A stretch of 14,547 nt of DNA from JBAXGE01 sp044344145 (GTDB lineage: Bacteria > Planctomycetota > Phycisphaerae > WQYP01): NCBI GenBank assembly GCA_044344145.1, contig JBIJDM010000045.1, positions 1 to 14,547 on the forward strand, given 5' to 3'. Shown here piece after piece: positions 13,851 through 14,547 of the stretch. The notes below the pieces were generated by a model. The model ran no database searches, was not told the DNA's origin, and worked only from the letters and a program-made list of their open reading frames with translations. The number at the start of each line of letters is the position of its first letter. Position 1 is the first letter of the stretch. A program made the translations under genes and the position numbers.

Positions 13851-14501
13851 TTACTTCAATCCACCCCTAAACCACACCGGCACACCCCCTCGCCCTCCCC
13901 CATTCGCCAAAATATACTCCATCGACACTGCATAATGGCTCGGACTACGTATATAACGGTCCCAATAATCCTCCTGCCATAATTTGCCCTTTCGCCCCAG
14001 AACGACATTGATCTTCCGGGCCGAAAAGCTCTTCCAACCGCGCACAATATTGGTAAGACTCGTCTGGCGCATCGCGATTAGCACATGCACATGATTGGGC
14101 ATAACCACCCAAGCCTGCAGGTCATAACGTTGGCCGTCAAAGTGATTCCATGCGTCTATGACAATTTGGGCCAGTTCAGGCCGGCGCAAAACGCACTCCC
14201 CATGCCCGGCGTCCAGCAGGCTTTCAATACGCTTCCGATAGCGCATCTCGCCGCCTTCGTCATCAAGCTCATCGGCAAGACGTTGCGCAACCGCCAACGG
14301 CAGCGAATCCCCCAAACGGTAAGTAACCATCTGATACAGTCTCGCCCCATCACAATGCGGTAGAAATCCACGTTTATGCCACCCCCTGGGACCACCCGCA
14401 TCCCCGCTGGGAGCGCGGGCGTCCACGCCCGCATTCATTCCCTGGCCATCCCCACCCCCATCAGATCCACTAACTCCCGAAACATTCATACCATCTCCCA
14501 T
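13851..14501 (-). CDS. REP-associated tyrosine transposase (RAYT, Y1_Tnp/TnpA_REP family), C-terminus atypical
   Basis: A 216-residue member of the HUH/Y1 nuclease family, which acts on REP palindromes in single-stranded form. The core is clear: GWHKRGFLPHCD (41-51), WVVMPNHVHVLI with metal-binding His137 and His139, and KLWQEDYWDRYIRSP with Tyr183 as a likely nucleophile. Start ATG 14501 has AAGGTG 5 nt upstream. The first 35 residues are Gly/Asp-rich and are encoded partly by REP copy 2 (NAGVDARAPS). RAYTs usually end with a YI..NPVKAGL...W-WSS tail. Here the chain runs YILANGGGRGGVPVWFRGGLK and stops 3 nt before REP copy 1, so the C-terminus looks truncated or rebuilt. Activity is uncertain. 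Confidence 0.87.
   Translation of the reverse strand: MGDGMNVSGVSGSDGGGDGQGMNAGVDARAPSGDAGGPRGWHKRGFLPHCDGARLYQMVTYRLGDSLPLAVAQRLADELDDEGGEMRYRKRIESLLDAGHGECVLRRPELAQIVIDAWNHFDGQRYDLQAWVVMPNHVHVLIAMRQTSLTNIVRGWKSFSARKINVVLGRKGKLWQEDYWDRYIRSPSHYAVSMEYILANGGGRGGVPVWFRGGLK
14407..14436. repeat. REP palindrome, copy 2 (inside the RAYT 5' coding region)
   Basis: Identical over 30 bp to the copy at 13818-13847 and in the same direction, 589 bp away, with the palindrome GCGGGCGTCCACGCCCGC. On the minus strand it is in frame with the RAYT and encodes about residues 23-32 of its product. Confidence 0.88.
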
Positions 14502-14547
14502 CAATTCACCTTAATCACAAGCTCCAACTTCGCCAACTCAAACCTAG
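14501..14547 (-). CDS. Possible C-terminal end of an upstream gene
   Basis: From the right edge a minus-strand frame reads RFELAKLELVIKVN and then TGA, which overlaps the RAYT start as TGATG. The residues look protein-like and such overlaps are common in operons, but 14 codons are too few to identify anything. It could be chance. Confidence 0.3.
   Translation of the reverse strand, partial: RFELAKLELVIKVN
14507..14512 (-). promoter_or_regulatory. Ribosome binding site of the RAYT gene
   Basis: AAGGTG on the minus strand lies 5 nt before ATG 14501. It supports a start upstream of the REP copy rather than at the in-frame ATG at 14438. Confidence 0.55.

Noticed and set aside
13818..13855. REP copy 1 followed by TTTTT as a plus-strand intrinsic terminator.
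   Set aside because: No plus-strand gene leads into it; the element is better explained as a REP because an identical copy exists elsewhere in the window.
1..14547. CRISPR array or other spaced repeat cluster.
   Set aside because: No regularly spaced repeats were found; the only long exact repeat is the pair of REP copies.

Overview
The window looks like chromosomal DNA of a GC-rich, Gram-negative-type bacterium. It has a tripartite efflux system with a periplasmic adaptor and an outer-membrane lipoprotein, a TCA-cycle sucCD pair, and pgpA. I favour a member of the PVC group (Verrucomicrobiota, Lentisphaerota or relatives). The reasons are the GGGAGC-GCGGGCG-type REP palindrome beside a RAYT gene, the uronate-pathway enzyme UxaB, and a tRNA gene without an encoded CCA. 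This placement is an inference and no single gene proves it.

Region 1 (1-4505, minus strand) is a tightly packed efflux operon read leftwards: HlyD/MacA-type adaptor, MacB-type ABC ATPase, MacB-type permease, and a TolC/NodT-type outer-membrane lipoprotein that runs off the left edge. The genes are 6 nt apart or overlap by 4 and 8 nt. Region 2 (4506-5761) is a short divergent control region followed by an AraC-family regulator on the plus strand. The two genes face away from each other with two TATAAT boxes, and a near-identical direct repeat lies 21 bp apart between them, so the regulator probably controls the efflux operon and/or itself.

Region 3 (5762-7038) holds a membrane-anchored Mrr-type nuclease with a C-terminal zinc ribbon, visibly less GC-rich than its neighbours, and then a tRNA-Leu(CAG) gene with its own promoter and intrinsic terminator, both on the minus strand. 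Region 4 (7039-8569) is a plus-strand protein built almost entirely of twelve tandem TPR repeats, with its own promoter.

Region 5 (8602-13748, minus strand) is a collinear run read leftwards: uxaB (TTG start), pgpA, sucC, sucD and a Fpg/Nei-like protein that lacks the usual catalytic residues. Gaps are 7, 62, 39 and 17 nt, so at least partial co-transcription is likely. Region 6 (13749-14547) is a REP-associated tyrosine transposase (RAYT) bracketed by two identical 30-bp palindromic direct repeats. One repeat lies inside the 5' end of the reading frame and the other 3 nt after its stop codon. A scrap of another minus-strand reading frame may end at the right edge.

No CRISPR array, rRNA, riboswitch or complete unknown multi-gene system was seen. 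No gene-free stretch exceeds 300 bases. The most notable points are the REP/RAYT unit, the catalytically degenerate glycosylase-like protein, the 11-G tract in the CoA-binding loop of sucD, the apparently leaderless AraC gene, and the membrane-anchored nuclease next to the tRNA.
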